A DNA stretch of 64,000 nucleotides from Linepithema humile (GCF_040581485.1 NC_090133.1:7750001-7814000), one strand, 5' to 3'. Positions 27,857-39,545 are shown, counted from the stretch's first letter. Notes: generated from the sequence alone by a model not told the origin. Numbers and translations: made by a program.

Positions 27857-29197
27857 GAAAAAAGAAAAACGCAGAGAACGGCAGGCGAGTGTGTAATACA
27901 ACGGGTGCGACAAATACAAATACGAATTGGGGCTAAGAAGGGGATCAAGGGATTAAAAGGGAAAATCGCGGGTGCCAGCCGAAAGCGCGCAAGTTCGTTG
28001 CGCTTCGATCCAATTCCCGTCCGACTCGCGGGCATCGGAGGTATTCTACCAAGTTGATTGAATCATCCGGTTCACGATTCCTTCCGACATTCTGCTCGGA
28101 TTGCCGGTAAAGCACTCTTACCGCCCGCACGATCTCGGCGGATTCCTAGGCTCGATCAACACTCAGGCGCTCCACTGAGCTCCGGAGTTTACAGGCGCCC
28201 TGCTGTACACAGCCAGTGTGTATGAAACAAAGCGCGGACTGCTGCTGCACGTTTGCCCATTACTCTGATGACTATTAATGGAAAAGTTTCCAATGGCGAA
28301 AAAATTCTCTAATGCGCAGTGGCGCAGTCCTATTCGTGCAGCAAAGGCGCTTCTATCTTCTAACGAATTTATCGATCCTGTAAGATTTAACTTATCACCC
28401 GGCAAACAGGAATCGTAATTTATAATCCCACGACAATTCTTCCGCGCGTATTCAATTTCCGCTGATATTCTGTCAGGATGTAGCGGCAAGCATTATTTTC
28501 CGATGCTTTTCCAATCGAACGTTATTTGAGAAAGCTACTTTTTTTCTGGGATTGATATTTTTGGCGCTGACAGCCTTTTTTCGTGTCAAGTGCCCCATTG
28601 ACACAGATACTTGACGACAAGTAGCCACCGCGCGCGTACGAATAATCCGCTACGGTCAAAATCCAGCACGCGCGCTTCGTGTTCGCGCTCCTAAATACGG
28701 CTGATTGTCTCAAAGCGGGAACGAGAGGTACATTGCCTGCCAATTAGCGGCCGCGCACACATAATGTTGCCGTATCAAAGCGCGTGCACGCCGGAAATAC
28801 CGTGGCCGTGTCGGAAAGAGGCCGTTGGGCGTAGTCTGCGGCCGTCAAATGCGAATAATCTCGCGCGATCAAAATGTTACGAGCGCTACTAGCGGCGTTA
28901 ACATTGTAACGCGGCGAGTTGTCGCGCGAGCATTATCGATTATTTCCCGGCGTCGCTAATTAGCAGAGCACACACGCGAATTATTACTATACTACCCCCT
29001 TAAATACCGCCGAAAAGAGCGCTTCGAGGCTCGGCTGGCTCAGCCAGCGGTGCAGTACACGAAGGCAGTTAGCAGCCGGAGAATTGGTAGCCTCCGGCTG
29101 TTTAATTCGCTCGCTCGTTCTTGCTATAGAATACCGTGGGCTGCACACAACCACCGTATCCAGCACGACCACCACCGCGTTTGCCCTTCTCATTCTC

Positions 29198-29200
<3 letters not shown>

Positions 29201-29234
<34 letters not shown>

Positions 29235-29254
29235 CTCTATCTCTCTCTCTCTCT
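29201..29254. repeat. (CT)n microsatellite, interrupted
   Basis: CT runs at 29201-29230 and 29241-29252, split by GACTCTCTAT. Confidence 0.94.
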
Positions 29255-29562
29255 TCCTCTCCCTCTCCTTCGCCCATTCTCTCTTCCTCTTTCTACTCCG
29301 TTAGCATAACGCCACGCCGATATATTCAGGAGCGCCATCAAGCCGCGCAGCGCGGCACGGCGCGCTGCCACCGTCTCGGTGGCTACGAGGCCACCGCAGC
29401 AGGTAGCACGTTTCGTGGAATTTATGGGACTTTTGAACGGGTCCACTCCATTATTCGCCCCCGAGAATTATTCCCGAGACACGACGAATACGCGGTAGAA
29501 CGAGCCCGGCCACTTCCGGCCACTCCTTTCGCGCTCCTTTTCCTTTCCTCGCGTCTCTCGCT

Positions 29563-29591
29563 ATCTCTCTTTCTCTCTCTCTCTCTCTCTC
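29563..29591. repeat. (CT)n microsatellite
   Basis: CT run with a single TTT interruption in a CpG-rich patch. Confidence 0.92.
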
Positions 29592-29785
29592 GCAAGCCCT
29601 TTTCCGTTTAACTGGAAGCGCGCCCGCCGGCACTCCGGGAAAGTATCGCGCTTTCCGAGCTTTCCGGTGACTAATTAGAATAAAGTCGGGCGCGAGCTTG
29701 CCGCTCCCGGGGCGGAATACGGCGTCTAATCCACCGCAATTTCCCGCGGCGGCGATTCCGGATGATTACGCGAAATCGCGCGCAA

Positions 29786-29805
29786 GCGCGCGCGCGCGCG
29801 CGCGC
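29786..29805. repeat. (GC)10 alternating run
   Basis: Twenty bases of alternating G and C, a strong potential Z-DNA former, in a GC-rich patch of about 29.6-30.3 kb. Confidence 0.9.
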
Positions 29806-30371
29806 TATTTTCGGGAATTGCTCTCGCCGGAAATTGAACATCTCTTCTCTTTTCCGCGGCTGCCGTTATTGTATTCGCGGTCGGGACGCCTCATTTGGCG
29901 TTTGATCGGTGCGCGAATTCTATCTCTTCTCGCCGGGAAAATATTTCAGCTCGCACACATTTTCGGCGAGGAGAGGGCAAGCCGCGGTCTTTCCGCCGCG
30001 CGATACTTTATTTCGTTTCGCAAAGTGTTTCCTCGGCAAATAAAGCCGCGCTTCCCGTTGCTTTCGACGCGACGGACGCTTTTAGAGAACAGGATAGCCG
30101 CGCTCTCGTGGAGAGGGCAGCCGTGGCCCGTGGCCATGCGGGACAAGACACTTTTCGCGAAGAGCCCTTCCGATCCGTCCTCCGCAATCTTCCACAACAT
30201 GCGACAAGAAAAAGGAAGTGGAGTAAAGAAAATCGTCGTGGACATCCGGGTGGGATTGCGGATTCGAAGGTCGCCTTACGAAACGCTTGAGACCAGTAAG
30301 CTCGAGCCCATCCTTTCTCGTAAAGCGGAACTTTATAGTTATTTCATCATTGTCTACGCTTTGCTGACACA

Positions 30372-30418
<47 letters not shown>

Positions 30419-30420
30419 CC
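30372..30420. repeat. (CT)n microsatellite
   Basis: CT run with two TTT interruptions. It explains the Ser-Leu run of the long plus-strand open frame ending near 30.52 kb. Confidence 0.95.
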
Positions 30421-33400
30421 TCCCTTCTTTTCTCTTGCTTCGCCTCCTCACGAGACTTTGCGAGCTCGTCTTTATACGCGAAATCCCTCCGTAATCTTTT
30501 TGTTTCACGGGCAATCACATGAGATTTGAACAGATCTGAGCTCGCGATCTCGCGATCCTTGAAAGTCAAACCGAAAGCCTTGGGGCGCGAATAAACATCA
30601 AAAAGATGAGATATTTATGTTTGTAAAACTAGCATTCCCGCTGTACAAAAACGAAACGGGATCTGTATCAAAATTCAGTGCCACTTAGATAATTATTTAT
30701 TTGTTGGATGTTAGTCCACAATTTTAATTAATATTTTAATACCATGAAATTTTGCCGGACATGAGATATTACGAGCGAGCAAGAAGAAAATATTTCTCTG
30801 AATTTACGACGATACTTTACGCTTCTTTGTAAATCTGAAGTAAAAATAATTCTTAGGAAATATCTGACATAATACTAAAATTTTGACGATCAATTGTTAA
30901 CTCAATAGTCTCTGAAGCAGTTAAATGTGCCTTTCCAGAAGGCACTTATAAATCTGAAATTACTTTATAAGTGCAGTACATCTTAACTTTCCCGTAAAGA
31001 TAGAGGAAAGGAAGTATATTATGAAAGAAAGATGTATGTGGATAAAACGTATCCGAGTTAGTCAACTTCGTAAGAGTTATCGATTCGATCAACGTACCGG
31101 TTGACAGAATCATCTTGCGGCCTATTCTCCACCCGGGAACCCTATGGGGTATTGTTCGCGCTGGCAGAGATTGTCGGTCGGCGAGTTCATTTTCGGAAAA
31201 TAACTTTTTACGAGCGATCTGATAAGTTTTCTTACTTTCTGGATGACGGAAAGAGTGATCTTACGGATACGATAAGTTCTTGTCGGGGCAACTCCCTTGT
31301 AGGCGGGGGTACCAGAAAACGAGGGGTCATTCTTTATCATAAGGACGAAACGATCCTTCGACATGGACCTAAAAAAAAAGACACTGCGTCTAGTCACGCG
31401 ATTTCACGTCGTGCTTTGCCACAATTGTTTCCTCGTTAATGGAATGCTTTCGTATTAGCGTTGGGTGTCAATTACATTGATTAATAGTATAAAATTATAA
31501 TCGGATAATCTTTTTCTCACAATATATAACTGTAATATAAAAAAAAACAATTTAGTATATTTGCCGTTAACATCTCTTTATTATTCTTTTTGTGCTCAAG
31601 TAATAGCGCGTTATATATAAATCATAAGAATATATTGAAGAAATATTAAGATGCGAAATGTATACAGATTTCTTTGTGATATTTCTCCATTATAAAGAAA
31701 GGAAGCTCCTTTTCAATTTTCTCGGAGACAATCGTGAAAACCACGCGATACGTAAGATGGAAACAGAGTACATTATTGGAAGGCGGTCGGCCGAGACTTT
31801 GTGAAATTTCGCACGAAGTATTCTGTACTTTCCCTCTTCCGACAATAATTCTAATTCGCTCGTTATTTACCGTGGAACTTCTGCAACTGCACTTTCAGTA
31901 ATAACCGCGATTACTCGAAAACTTCGGTGCTTTCTGGTCTCGCTCAGAATCCTTCTTAAGAAGATCCTTCCTAAAAAACTGCCCGAGCGCAATGTGACTT
32001 TCGTCAAGAGCTAATCTAAAGTACGAGCACGCTAAAAGTATTTTTTACACGTACCTTTTATCTTTGATTGTCGTTTTCTTTCATAAAATTTTAATTAATG
32101 AAAAAATGTTGAGCGCATTTTTCAAATATTTCTACGAGTAAGTAACGAAGAATTCTCGTAAGTTTTGATTTTTTAAAGAAGTATCGTAAAAGATAGAAAG
32201 GGTAGAAGATGGAAGAAATACCGAGGAAAATTAATTTAAATAGCTACGAGTTAGTGGTTGGATAAAAATAACTAAGCCGGCAGCTTTCTCTTCCTACTGT
32301 ATTTTCGCAATGACTGCGTTCATATTGTTCTTCTGGCATAACAACGTGGTACATGAAGCCGGAAAGGAAACGAAGATCGTGGAAGGTTTAAACTACCGAC
32401 AGGAATCCAGTTGTATATTTAGATTCTGTGGATTTGCTTTTCATTGCTTGTCAGAACTCGGAAAACTATATCGTTCTTTTTGCGAGATGTATATCAGAAA
32501 TTCTGAAATGTGTATGACAATTCTATCATGCGTTACAAAAATAGTTTCAATTTAAATTTTATTTAGAATAAAATTTATTCAGTGTTTTAAACAGTTGTTA
32601 TACCTAATTAGCATGCACAGCGAATTCTATTACATTTAATTTCGAAAAAAAGTAACAATCTACAACTTTTTATTTTTTTTGTTACATATATAATACATAT
32701 GTAAATACTGAATGCGTTTTTTAGTATATTAATTTATCTATACATATATTACTTACTTGAGTTTGCCTAGTTTGCGAATAAAGGAAATGCTCGCAAATTG
32801 ATGAAATTAATATACAATGCTCCAAATTCGTCAATTGCGCTTGCGAAAAGAATGTAGAAAAGCCGGAATGGCAAAGTTGGATAATCGCGAAGTTTTTCCT
32901 TTAATCTAGCCAATGCGGCCTCTCCTGCCAGTTTCCTGAAAACTTCGTGTTCTTTTTAGCAAGGGAGTGAGTGATTTCGACTGCTTAATAAAATCTTTTA
33001 TGGACTCGCGTTACTACGCTGCAGATCAAAAACTTCCCAGCGTTGACAATTTTTCGAGAATTACTTCCTTGTAGTCTTCCATCAGAGGGACAAACTACCT
33101 TATAAGAGAGATTGGACTGTATACTGAATCTTTCAACAAGAACCTTTCTACCTAAGTAGTTTGCGATTTTTCGAAAGTTCTGATATAACAAGGATCGAAT
33201 TTTGGAATTTATTTCTAAGCTGTGTATTATTGAAAGCTTCAAACATTGAAAATACTTAAAATTTGAAAATTCCGAATATTAGGTGAAAAATTTTGATTTT
33301 AAATTGATAATAAAAATGTATCATGATGGTTTTTCAAATAATATTTTTTGATGAATATTTATTCCGAAATTTATAGTTATTTAATAAGTTACATTAAAAA

Positions 33401-34504
33401 CATTAAAATGTAAAATAGTCTGTTTTAGGAAATTTAATTCCAATCAGAAAATTCTCCTCTCACATTGATATAAACAAAAAAAATAAATTTTATTGTGAAT
33501 AATGATATTTTTTAATAGTAGAGAGTTTCTGTTCAGAAATCGCTTACGAGCAAATCGCAATGTACTATCAACATCATGATTCCTTATCGGTATGCGGGCT
33601 TTCTGTTTGCCAATCGTGTCACGTTTCCCAAGTTTGTCACCGGGAGAGAGTCACGCGGGTATTAGTGATCGATTTGAACTAGTCGAAGCAAAGCTCTGAT
33701 CGGTAGATTCGACGAAATTGGCATCAATATTACAAAATAACAATTGATTTATTTGTCCAAGAAATAATAATTAATTTGTCTATTTCAAATAAGCGCAGTG
33801 GTATTTGCAACGCATTGAAAATGGTTTTATAAAATAGACATGAACCATAATGAATTTCGTATAATATATCTCATATTAAATTTATATTTTTAAATGAAGG
33901 GAATTATACAATTCGACGTTTCGTATCGCTTCGAACGTTCGCGATTAACAGCATTCGGTTATTATTCGTGACTGGTGATTTGTATTCGCGAGAGCGCAAG
34001 AGCACTGGCTGCAAGAAAATATGAGACGCGAATATTAATTCCGAGCAATTGCGCCTCACTTTTCGTGACCAATGGAAATCTAGTTTCATCTGGTTTCCGA
34101 GTAAGCGCGTATATTACTTGCACATCACGCACGAATTGCTCACTCGACTCTGAATAAAATCTCCATCTTTGTCAGGCATCAATTGTCTATCGACACATGC
34201 GTGTAATTCATCGGCTGTACACCGTAAACTGTTTAATATCTCTATTTGATAATCCGCAAATCTTTTAATATTAATATTATTTAAATTCTTTCCGTCGAAA
34301 TTATGTGAAAGTACATTTTGAATACATCTTTAAATTTACATTATCTTATCTTTTAATCTGTTCTTTTCACCGCTATTATTATTATATTAACATGTTAAAT
34401 CTTTTGTGGACTTCTAGATGCGCGAAATGCACTATCATGATTTTCGTAGCTCTCATTGGAAACTCGTCATATTGGATCGAGATCTCGTCGATTCTCTCTT
34501 TTTG

Positions 34505-34570
34505 AAAGAGAGAGTGAGAGCGAGAGAGACAAAGAGAGAGAGAAAGAGAGAGAAAGAGGGAGGAAGGGAG
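34505..34570. repeat. Imperfect (GA)n tract
   Basis: Degenerate GAGAG/AAAGAG repeats about 66 bp long. Confidence 0.88.
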
Positions 34571-34865
34571 CTTACCTACCTATATCTATCTAGTCAAAGC
34601 GCATTCGAGTGATGCGCGAATCACTTGGAAGATCGGTGTTGCAGTGTTGTTCCTGTCGCCAGTTGATGCTGTTTGGGCGAATAGTATAACGTCGGCACGT
34701 CGCCTCGCCGGAAACTGGGTTCTATCGATTTCGTATCAGTTCCTGGCATCTCTTGTGGGATGCACACAGTTGTGCGCGCGTTCATACGTACGCTGCATGC
34801 ACACGAACACGCACTGCCGTACTGCTATCGTACGTGTTCATACGAGGGCAGGTACGATATCTGCA

Positions 34866-34918
34866 CTCTCTTTCTCTCTCTCTCTCTCTGTTTCTCCTTC
34901 CTTCTCTCTCTATCTCTG
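34866..34918. repeat. Imperfect (CT)n tract
   Basis: CT runs broken by TTT, GTTT and CCTTCC. With the GA tract about 300 bp upstream it forms an inverted purine/pyrimidine pair. Confidence 0.88.
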
Positions 34919-35465
34919 TTAGGTGAGAAACGATAAAGCAAGGTGGAGAGAGGGAGTAATAGCAAGAGGGTAATGGCGAGTCTGTACCTTCGACTTCGAA
35001 CGTCCTAAAGCCGCCCCAACGTCGCGTCATCTACGGTTCCGAGTTTGGTGCGCGACTATTGTCTTCGCCAGCTTTATGTAGGTCGCATCAAATCAATCGC
35101 ATATCTCTTTGAATTATGAAATCATAAAAATGTTATAAATTATGAGTGATGAGGTGGCAAAGGAATCGAGAATTCAAACAATGGTACAAATAATTCTCGC
35201 ATAGTATAATTAGTTCAAAATTATTATTTTATTAATTCATGAACGAATGATAAAACATTCGCTAAAATTTCTTGTTTGTTAAAATTAAGTGAATAATATA
35301 CTAAAAAATCTGATTCTGATAAAAATTAAATTTGATATTTAATTAAATTACACAAAGTGATAATTTTTAGTTATTTTTTATAAGAGACAGTTGATCTTCA
35401 GATTTTCGTAAAAATATTGCAGATAAAGTAGTATCTCACATTCTTCTTGTTCTCGAAAACTAAAG

Positions 35466-35487
35466 AAAAAAAAAAAAAAAAAAAAAA
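35466..35487. repeat. Poly(A) run, A22
   Basis: Twenty-two consecutive A on the plus strand. No SINE-like body or flanking duplication was recognised. Confidence 0.95.
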
Positions 35488-35605
35488 TACGGAGGAGGTG
35501 CTTGAAGCGACTCTGCAAGCTTTCTTCCGTGTGTGGCGCGACTAAATTGAAGATTGAAGGCGCGCGTAATCAGTAAGCAGGCATGGAGTCGTAAGATAGA
35601 CTTAC

Positions 35606-35879
35606 CTGAGCCGACGGAAAATGTCATTATCGAGCTCGGTGTCTCGTGAAACCGATTCGAATCGGCGCTCGTTACGCCGCCCTCGGGACGGACGGACACT
35701 CGACCCCGTTGAAAGGTTCTCGAGGGCGTCCTTTCAGACCAGCGATCCTTAATTAATCTGGAAATCGAATCGAGGACAGGAAGGAGAGTCGCAGAGTCGG
35801 CGTGCCGATAGATCGGCTCGAAGGCGAAGAGGGAGGAGGGATTCGTTTGGTGAATCCGAGACGGTTTATGTGACCGTCC
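35606..35879 (-). other. Candidate exon with a consensus donor, unassigned
   Basis: The minus strand reads GGCTCAG|GTAAGTC at 35606/35605, a perfect-looking donor. The frame that would end there in phase 1 is open for 274 nt back to a TAG at 35882-35880. The region is GC-rich and ends in TPSSIMTFSVGSG-like residues. No ATG or clear acceptor is seen, and it lies about 0.6 kb beyond the likely Beat poly(A) signal. It could be a 5' exon of a neighbouring gene or noncoding. Confidence 0.15.
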
Positions 35880-36520
35880 CTATCTTTCGACGGCTTCCTC
35901 GAGAGACGCGCCCTCGCTAATTTCTCCTTTTATTGTTTACCCCGTTCCGAGTCGGCTCCCCTTTGGCGTCTTAAACTGCTCTTATCTCGCCGGCCTTTAT
36001 TACTTACACAAATTATGTATATCGGCTCCTGAGGGCTTTTCTTCGCTGTACAAACGCCGGCAAAGGAAGTCGTCGAATCACGAGAGATCCTCGGATAGCC
36101 AACTTATTGACTTACTCCGCTTGGCACGATAGAGCTTGCAACCCGTTGATCGTGATCGCAAATACAGAGTATGCTTCACAGTTACTTGAATCCAATATAC
36201 TATAAATCGGTGAAATCAAATTGAGCGTAAATAATATTCAACGAAATAATATTACGCTAAAGAGGATATTCTATCTGGTTTGCAAAAAGTATGCCAAATA
36301 GGTTGATTAAATTATCGTTTTATTACTGCAATCGCTTCGATGATAATGACGAGACATAGATCGTGTAAAATTGCAGCGGAACAAAAGCGTCTTTAATATC
36401 TTTTACGTCACATGCCGTGGAGGAAGATCGGATGTGGAAAATATAGTTCGATTAACCACACATTACGCTATACGTCGACATCGAGCCGCACTTAGAGGTT
36501 ACGGCTCGTATACATTTATA

Positions 36521-36526
36521 TTTATT
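36521..36526 (-). terminator. Candidate poly(A) signal for the Beat gene
   Basis: On the minus strand this reads AATAAA, about 620 bp after the Beat stop codon. I saw no AATAAA between the stop and here, so 36.5-37.14 kb is the likely 3' UTR. The hexamer alone is weak evidence because the surrounding DNA is AT-rich. Confidence 0.35.
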
Positions 36527-37139
36527 TAAACAATACTGGTCTCCGATGAATGATAGATACATACATCTCTCGGACGCGACGTTCTCTAGCTGCGTCATTT
36601 TTCCGCTGTTCCTTCGAAAAATCGCCCGCGATTTCGCGCGCGTCCCTGCGAATCCCGATAGATCTCACATTTTACTTTCATCGTGTTCCCCGTTGTCCCT
36701 CCAGTCCCCGGTCCAATTAATTATACACGATAATTTGTAATGCTAATCCACAATTATACACTATGTACATTGCTGCCGCGCGTCCGCGTTCCGACCTACT
36801 TTACGTAATGTTGTATTGCTATCGTCGTACCTCCGAGTTATCCGCTATACGATATACGGGATGTTCTAACACTGTGTATACATGCGAGTGAACGTGTACA
36901 GGATGCGCGAAGACTCGGGACATCGAAATGTATATCACACTCGCGCCATGGAGATTACGCGCATACATCCGCCGGCATCACGATCGTCGATTAACACGCC
37001 GAGAGAAGCCGATACGCGACGATATGCGACATTTTCCCGATCGCGTGAACAGATAGAGGACATACGCACTAATTAGCACGAGTATCAGAGATGTTGGCGC
37101 CGCGGACTTTCGGTGTCGTCGATCGAACAGCGGCCGACA

Positions 37140-37466
37140 TTAAACACGCGCAAATCTATCGCAACAAATTACGCGAATTACAACCGTCATCCAACAGATC
37201 AATGCCGAATAGGACGCGTTCGACCTTGAACCCGATTTAGGAGGTTCTTGAGCGAGGGGTTGGTTATTGGCAGCCAGAGTAGCAATTTCGACGGTATCGA
37301 GGACCTTGCCATTAGCGATTCCTGGTAGTGTCGACTGACAGGTCAACTTCAGGGTGCCGCTGGGAAAGTGGTGCCGTTCCAAGCGCATTGTCAGACCCAG
37401 TCGCGTCGTGGTGACCACGCTTTCGTCTGTATAGCTTTGCAAATCTTTGGTCCAAGCTCTGTTCAC
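37140..37466 (-). CDS. beat: Beat-family gene, terminal coding exon 4
   Basis: The acceptor is TTCTTAACAG|GTGAAC and the reading is phase 0 from VNRAWTKDLQSY to the TAA at 37142-37140. GTG here is an internal Val codon, not a start. The exon completes the second Ig domain: TTRLGLTMRLE, then FPSGTLKLTCQS, with the F-strand Cys (about residue 221) pairing with that of exon 3. It continues into a short polar stalk (QEPPKSGSRSNAS, with an NAS sequon) and a C-terminal hydrophobic stretch of about 17 residues, SALICWMTVVIRVICC, followed by DRFARV. The tail could be a short-tailed transmembrane anchor or a GPI signal; the charged last six residues are atypical for GPI. There is no Cys-rich C-terminal extension of the kind found in some Beat proteins. 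Confidence 0.9.
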   Translation of the reverse strand: MNRAWTKDLQSYTDESVVTTTRLGLTMRLERHHFPSGTLKLTCQSTLPGIANGKVLDTVEIATLAANNQPLAQEPPKSGSRSNASYSALICWMTVVIRVICCDRFARV

Positions 37467-38294
37467 CTGTTAAGAACCAGCCAGAGTTTTCATTTTAAAG
37501 TTTATAATTCGAAGTCGTTTTAAATCGTTTTAATCGCGATACTTGTATGTTTTCATGTTCCCCAGATATTCAATATTCAAAATTTTTTTTAATTCAATTT
37601 TTAATTTTTGATTCGCAAAATTTTGAAAGAAATTTTGGGATAATGTACCATCTGTATTAATTTTTTCTTCTTGATCTACGATCTGTATTACCTCTATAGC
37701 ATATTTTTGCCAGTATTGCAATTTGCGACATATTTTTGCGAGTTTATTTCAGAAAAGTTAATTTGCGGCTCGTAGCTTTGTTAAAACTTGAATGTACAGC
37801 CGGTCGACGAACGAAATAAAAATGCCCATACGAAGTGACCTCGCTTGACAAATTGTCGTTGAATAAACCGAGTAGTACCTTCTCGCGAATGACATGCGCA
37901 GCATAGCATTGAATAATGGGAGTTATGTGGTTCCTAGTTCACCATACTCGCGAAAGCGAGCTTTTTGAAGATGAATTACGTTATGCGATTAATTACGAAA
38001 TTTTGCTCGCGCTTCGTATCGACCAATGCTACAGGAATGTCCAAAAGTCGTCGGATAATATTTCAAGAATTAATTTTTTTAATTTAGAATATATTTAGTT
38101 ATTAAAAACCGAAAAATATTTAATGCTCAAAATTAAAGGAGATTTTTATTGCAAAGCGAGCGAAAAATTAGAAATGCAATCACAGAATGTGCACATAGAT
38201 TGCTAGACGCGGCTTGTCCCCTCGGATTTATGCGACTCCTTGAAGGTTTAACCGGCGGAAAGCTCGTGCCAGCTCGCGAACATCATCGACTCAC

Positions 38295-38524
38295 CTCTTT
38301 ACCGTTCAAGAAGAACGTTAAAACTGCCGGGGGGTAACTTAACCCCGACGTGCACTCCGCTTCGAGGATTTCTTCGAGCTCGTAAGAAGGTCGCACTCCC
38401 TCAAGTATCGGGGGACCCTTGGGTGGTACAGCCACGCTCATGTTCGCCTCTCTGTAGTCTGTTTCAAAACTCGGTGCTTCGGACGACACCTCGCAACCGT
38501 AGGATCCCGCTAAATTTATTTCAC
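38295..38524 (-). CDS. beat: Beat-family gene, coding exon 3 (Ig1 F/G strands, start of Ig2)
   Basis: The acceptor is TATATTGCAG|GTGAA, entered in phase 1. The exon starts EINLAGSYGCEVSSEAPSF, which is the F-strand Cys (about residue 112) and the CEVS-EAPSF motif that closes Beat Ig domain 1. A linker with an N-glycosylation sequon (NMS) and a proline-rich VPPKGPP follows. Then comes the second Ig domain: GVRPSYELEE, AECTSG (B-strand Cys, about 159) and VLTFFLNGKE. The usual core Trp after the B strand (LTW-type in relatives) is Phe here. The donor AAAGAG|GTGAGT is close to the ideal consensus and leaves phase 0, matching exon 4. Intron 2 is only about 270-290 bp. Confidence 0.93.
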
Positions 38525-38798
38525 CTGCAATATAGTAAAAGAAAAAAACTAATTGTAAGTTCAAAATGGGAAAAAAACGAGTTTTTTTATTTTACAAATA
38601 TTTTTAAAAGCTACACAAGTGATAAAAAAGGAAAATAATTGTTCTGAAAATCAATTGTCGACTGCTATTTAACGTCAATTTTCACTCATGATGATTATAA
38701 TTATTATTTTTTTTGTAAAAATTTATTGAAGAGTGTATGAGAGTTTTGTTTTCACTATGAGAAGTGTACGATTGCAATGTTTTGTAAATGTTGCGCAC

Positions 38799-39053
38799 CA
38801 TTGTTTGGACCCCAAAGTGTCACTTGATTGCTGTCACTCTTGCTGAGGTCGACATGCAAGCCGTTGATGCCATAATCTCTCAGAGGTATCGGCGCTGCCG
38901 GCATAAATTTGAAGAACTCTATGCCGTCTTTGTACCATGTCACCGAGTACAACTCCTTGCCGCTTAGATCGTACTCGCATCTGAGCGACACTTTCTCCCA
39001 CCGTGGATCAACGATGCTGGGCACCTCCAGTTTCTGTATCTCTAATCTGGCAC
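38799..39053 (-). CDS. beat: Beat-family gene, coding exon 2 (first Ig domain)
   Basis: This exon carries most of the N-terminal V-like Ig domain, about residues 17-102. Motifs seen in order are VPSIVDP, VSLRCEYDL (B-strand Cys, about residue 42), LYSVTWYKDGIEFFKF (core Trp, about 56) and GLHVDLSKS. The LYSV-WYKD-EF signature is characteristic of Beat proteins, which in Drosophila act in motor axon defasciculation and bind Sidestep-family partners. The acceptor is TGTATAG|GTGCC, entered in phase 1. The donor is uncertain. ATG|GTGCGC at 38799/38798 has the better splice consensus. GGG|GTCCAA at 38811/38810 keeps the same phase, removes four residues (PNNG) and gives exactly the spacing to the F-strand Cys that is usual in the family. 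Reading on past both sites hits a TAG just after codons for HFS. Confidence 0.93.
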
Positions 39054-39527
39054 CTATACAAAAATATGAACGATTTCCTTATTTCTAAGAATGTGTTATA
39101 ATGTAAATCTCAAAACTTTTTCTATTTATGCTATAAGATAACAGCGGAACAATTTTAATTATTAAATTGGCTGACAATTATAAAAATCGAAAACATTGCA
39201 TTCGAAAGAGACTTCGGGAAAAACGTATTTATTAGTAGAAAATTTTGACCACATGATGGAAATCCCAGCGGAAAATGGCTTTGCGACGTGTGCGCATTTA
39301 TATTTATCGTGCATTCGCAGGACGATCGGAACAAATACGGCGGTAATTAAAAATATTCGATCAACCGAACACAATTGAGTGCTGCAAAGCAGGCTAAAAT
39401 TTAAAGTGGCCGCGAGAGCCAATTATAATCACGCATGCCTCTTCAGAATACTGACAAAAAATTTATCCGCACACCCTCTCTTTCGCAATAATAATAGGTA
39501 CAATTTATAAAGAAAATGTAAAAAAAT

Positions 39528-39545
39528 GTGCATTAATTAATGCAC
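39528..39545. promoter_or_regulatory. Perfect 18-bp palindrome GTGCATTAATTAATGCAC
   Basis: It lies in intron 1 of the Beat gene, about 475 bp 5' of exon 2 in the sense of the gene. It holds a central ATTAATTAAT homeodomain-type core flanked by TGCA. The function is not known. Confidence 0.25.

Larger units (their letters stand above)
1..36520. other. No confident gene; left intergenic region or introns of unseen genes
   Basis: Apart from the repeats, motifs and weak exon candidates listed separately, I see no coding sequence here. Open frames are short, unrelated to families I know, and concentrated in CpG-rich or CT/GA-biased patches (about 8.6-9.5, 12.4-13.1, 19.1-19.6, 23.0-23.9, 26.0-27.4 and 29.1-30.5 kb). 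Small exons without strong splice signals could be missed. Confidence 0.55.

Noticed and set aside
29698..30522. 274-codon plus-strand open frame, the longest in the window
   Set aside because: It crosses the (GC)10 run and a (CT)n repeat. Composition follows base bias, other frames overlap it on both strands, and no family is recognisable.
35466..35487. A22 run as the tail of a SINE or processed retrocopy
   Set aside because: No flanking target-site duplication and no recognisable body upstream.
35641..35660. CCGATTCGAATCGG as a tRNA B-box
   Set aside because: It is a 14-bp palindrome; no A-box or cloverleaf fits around it. No convincing tRNA was found elsewhere in the window either.
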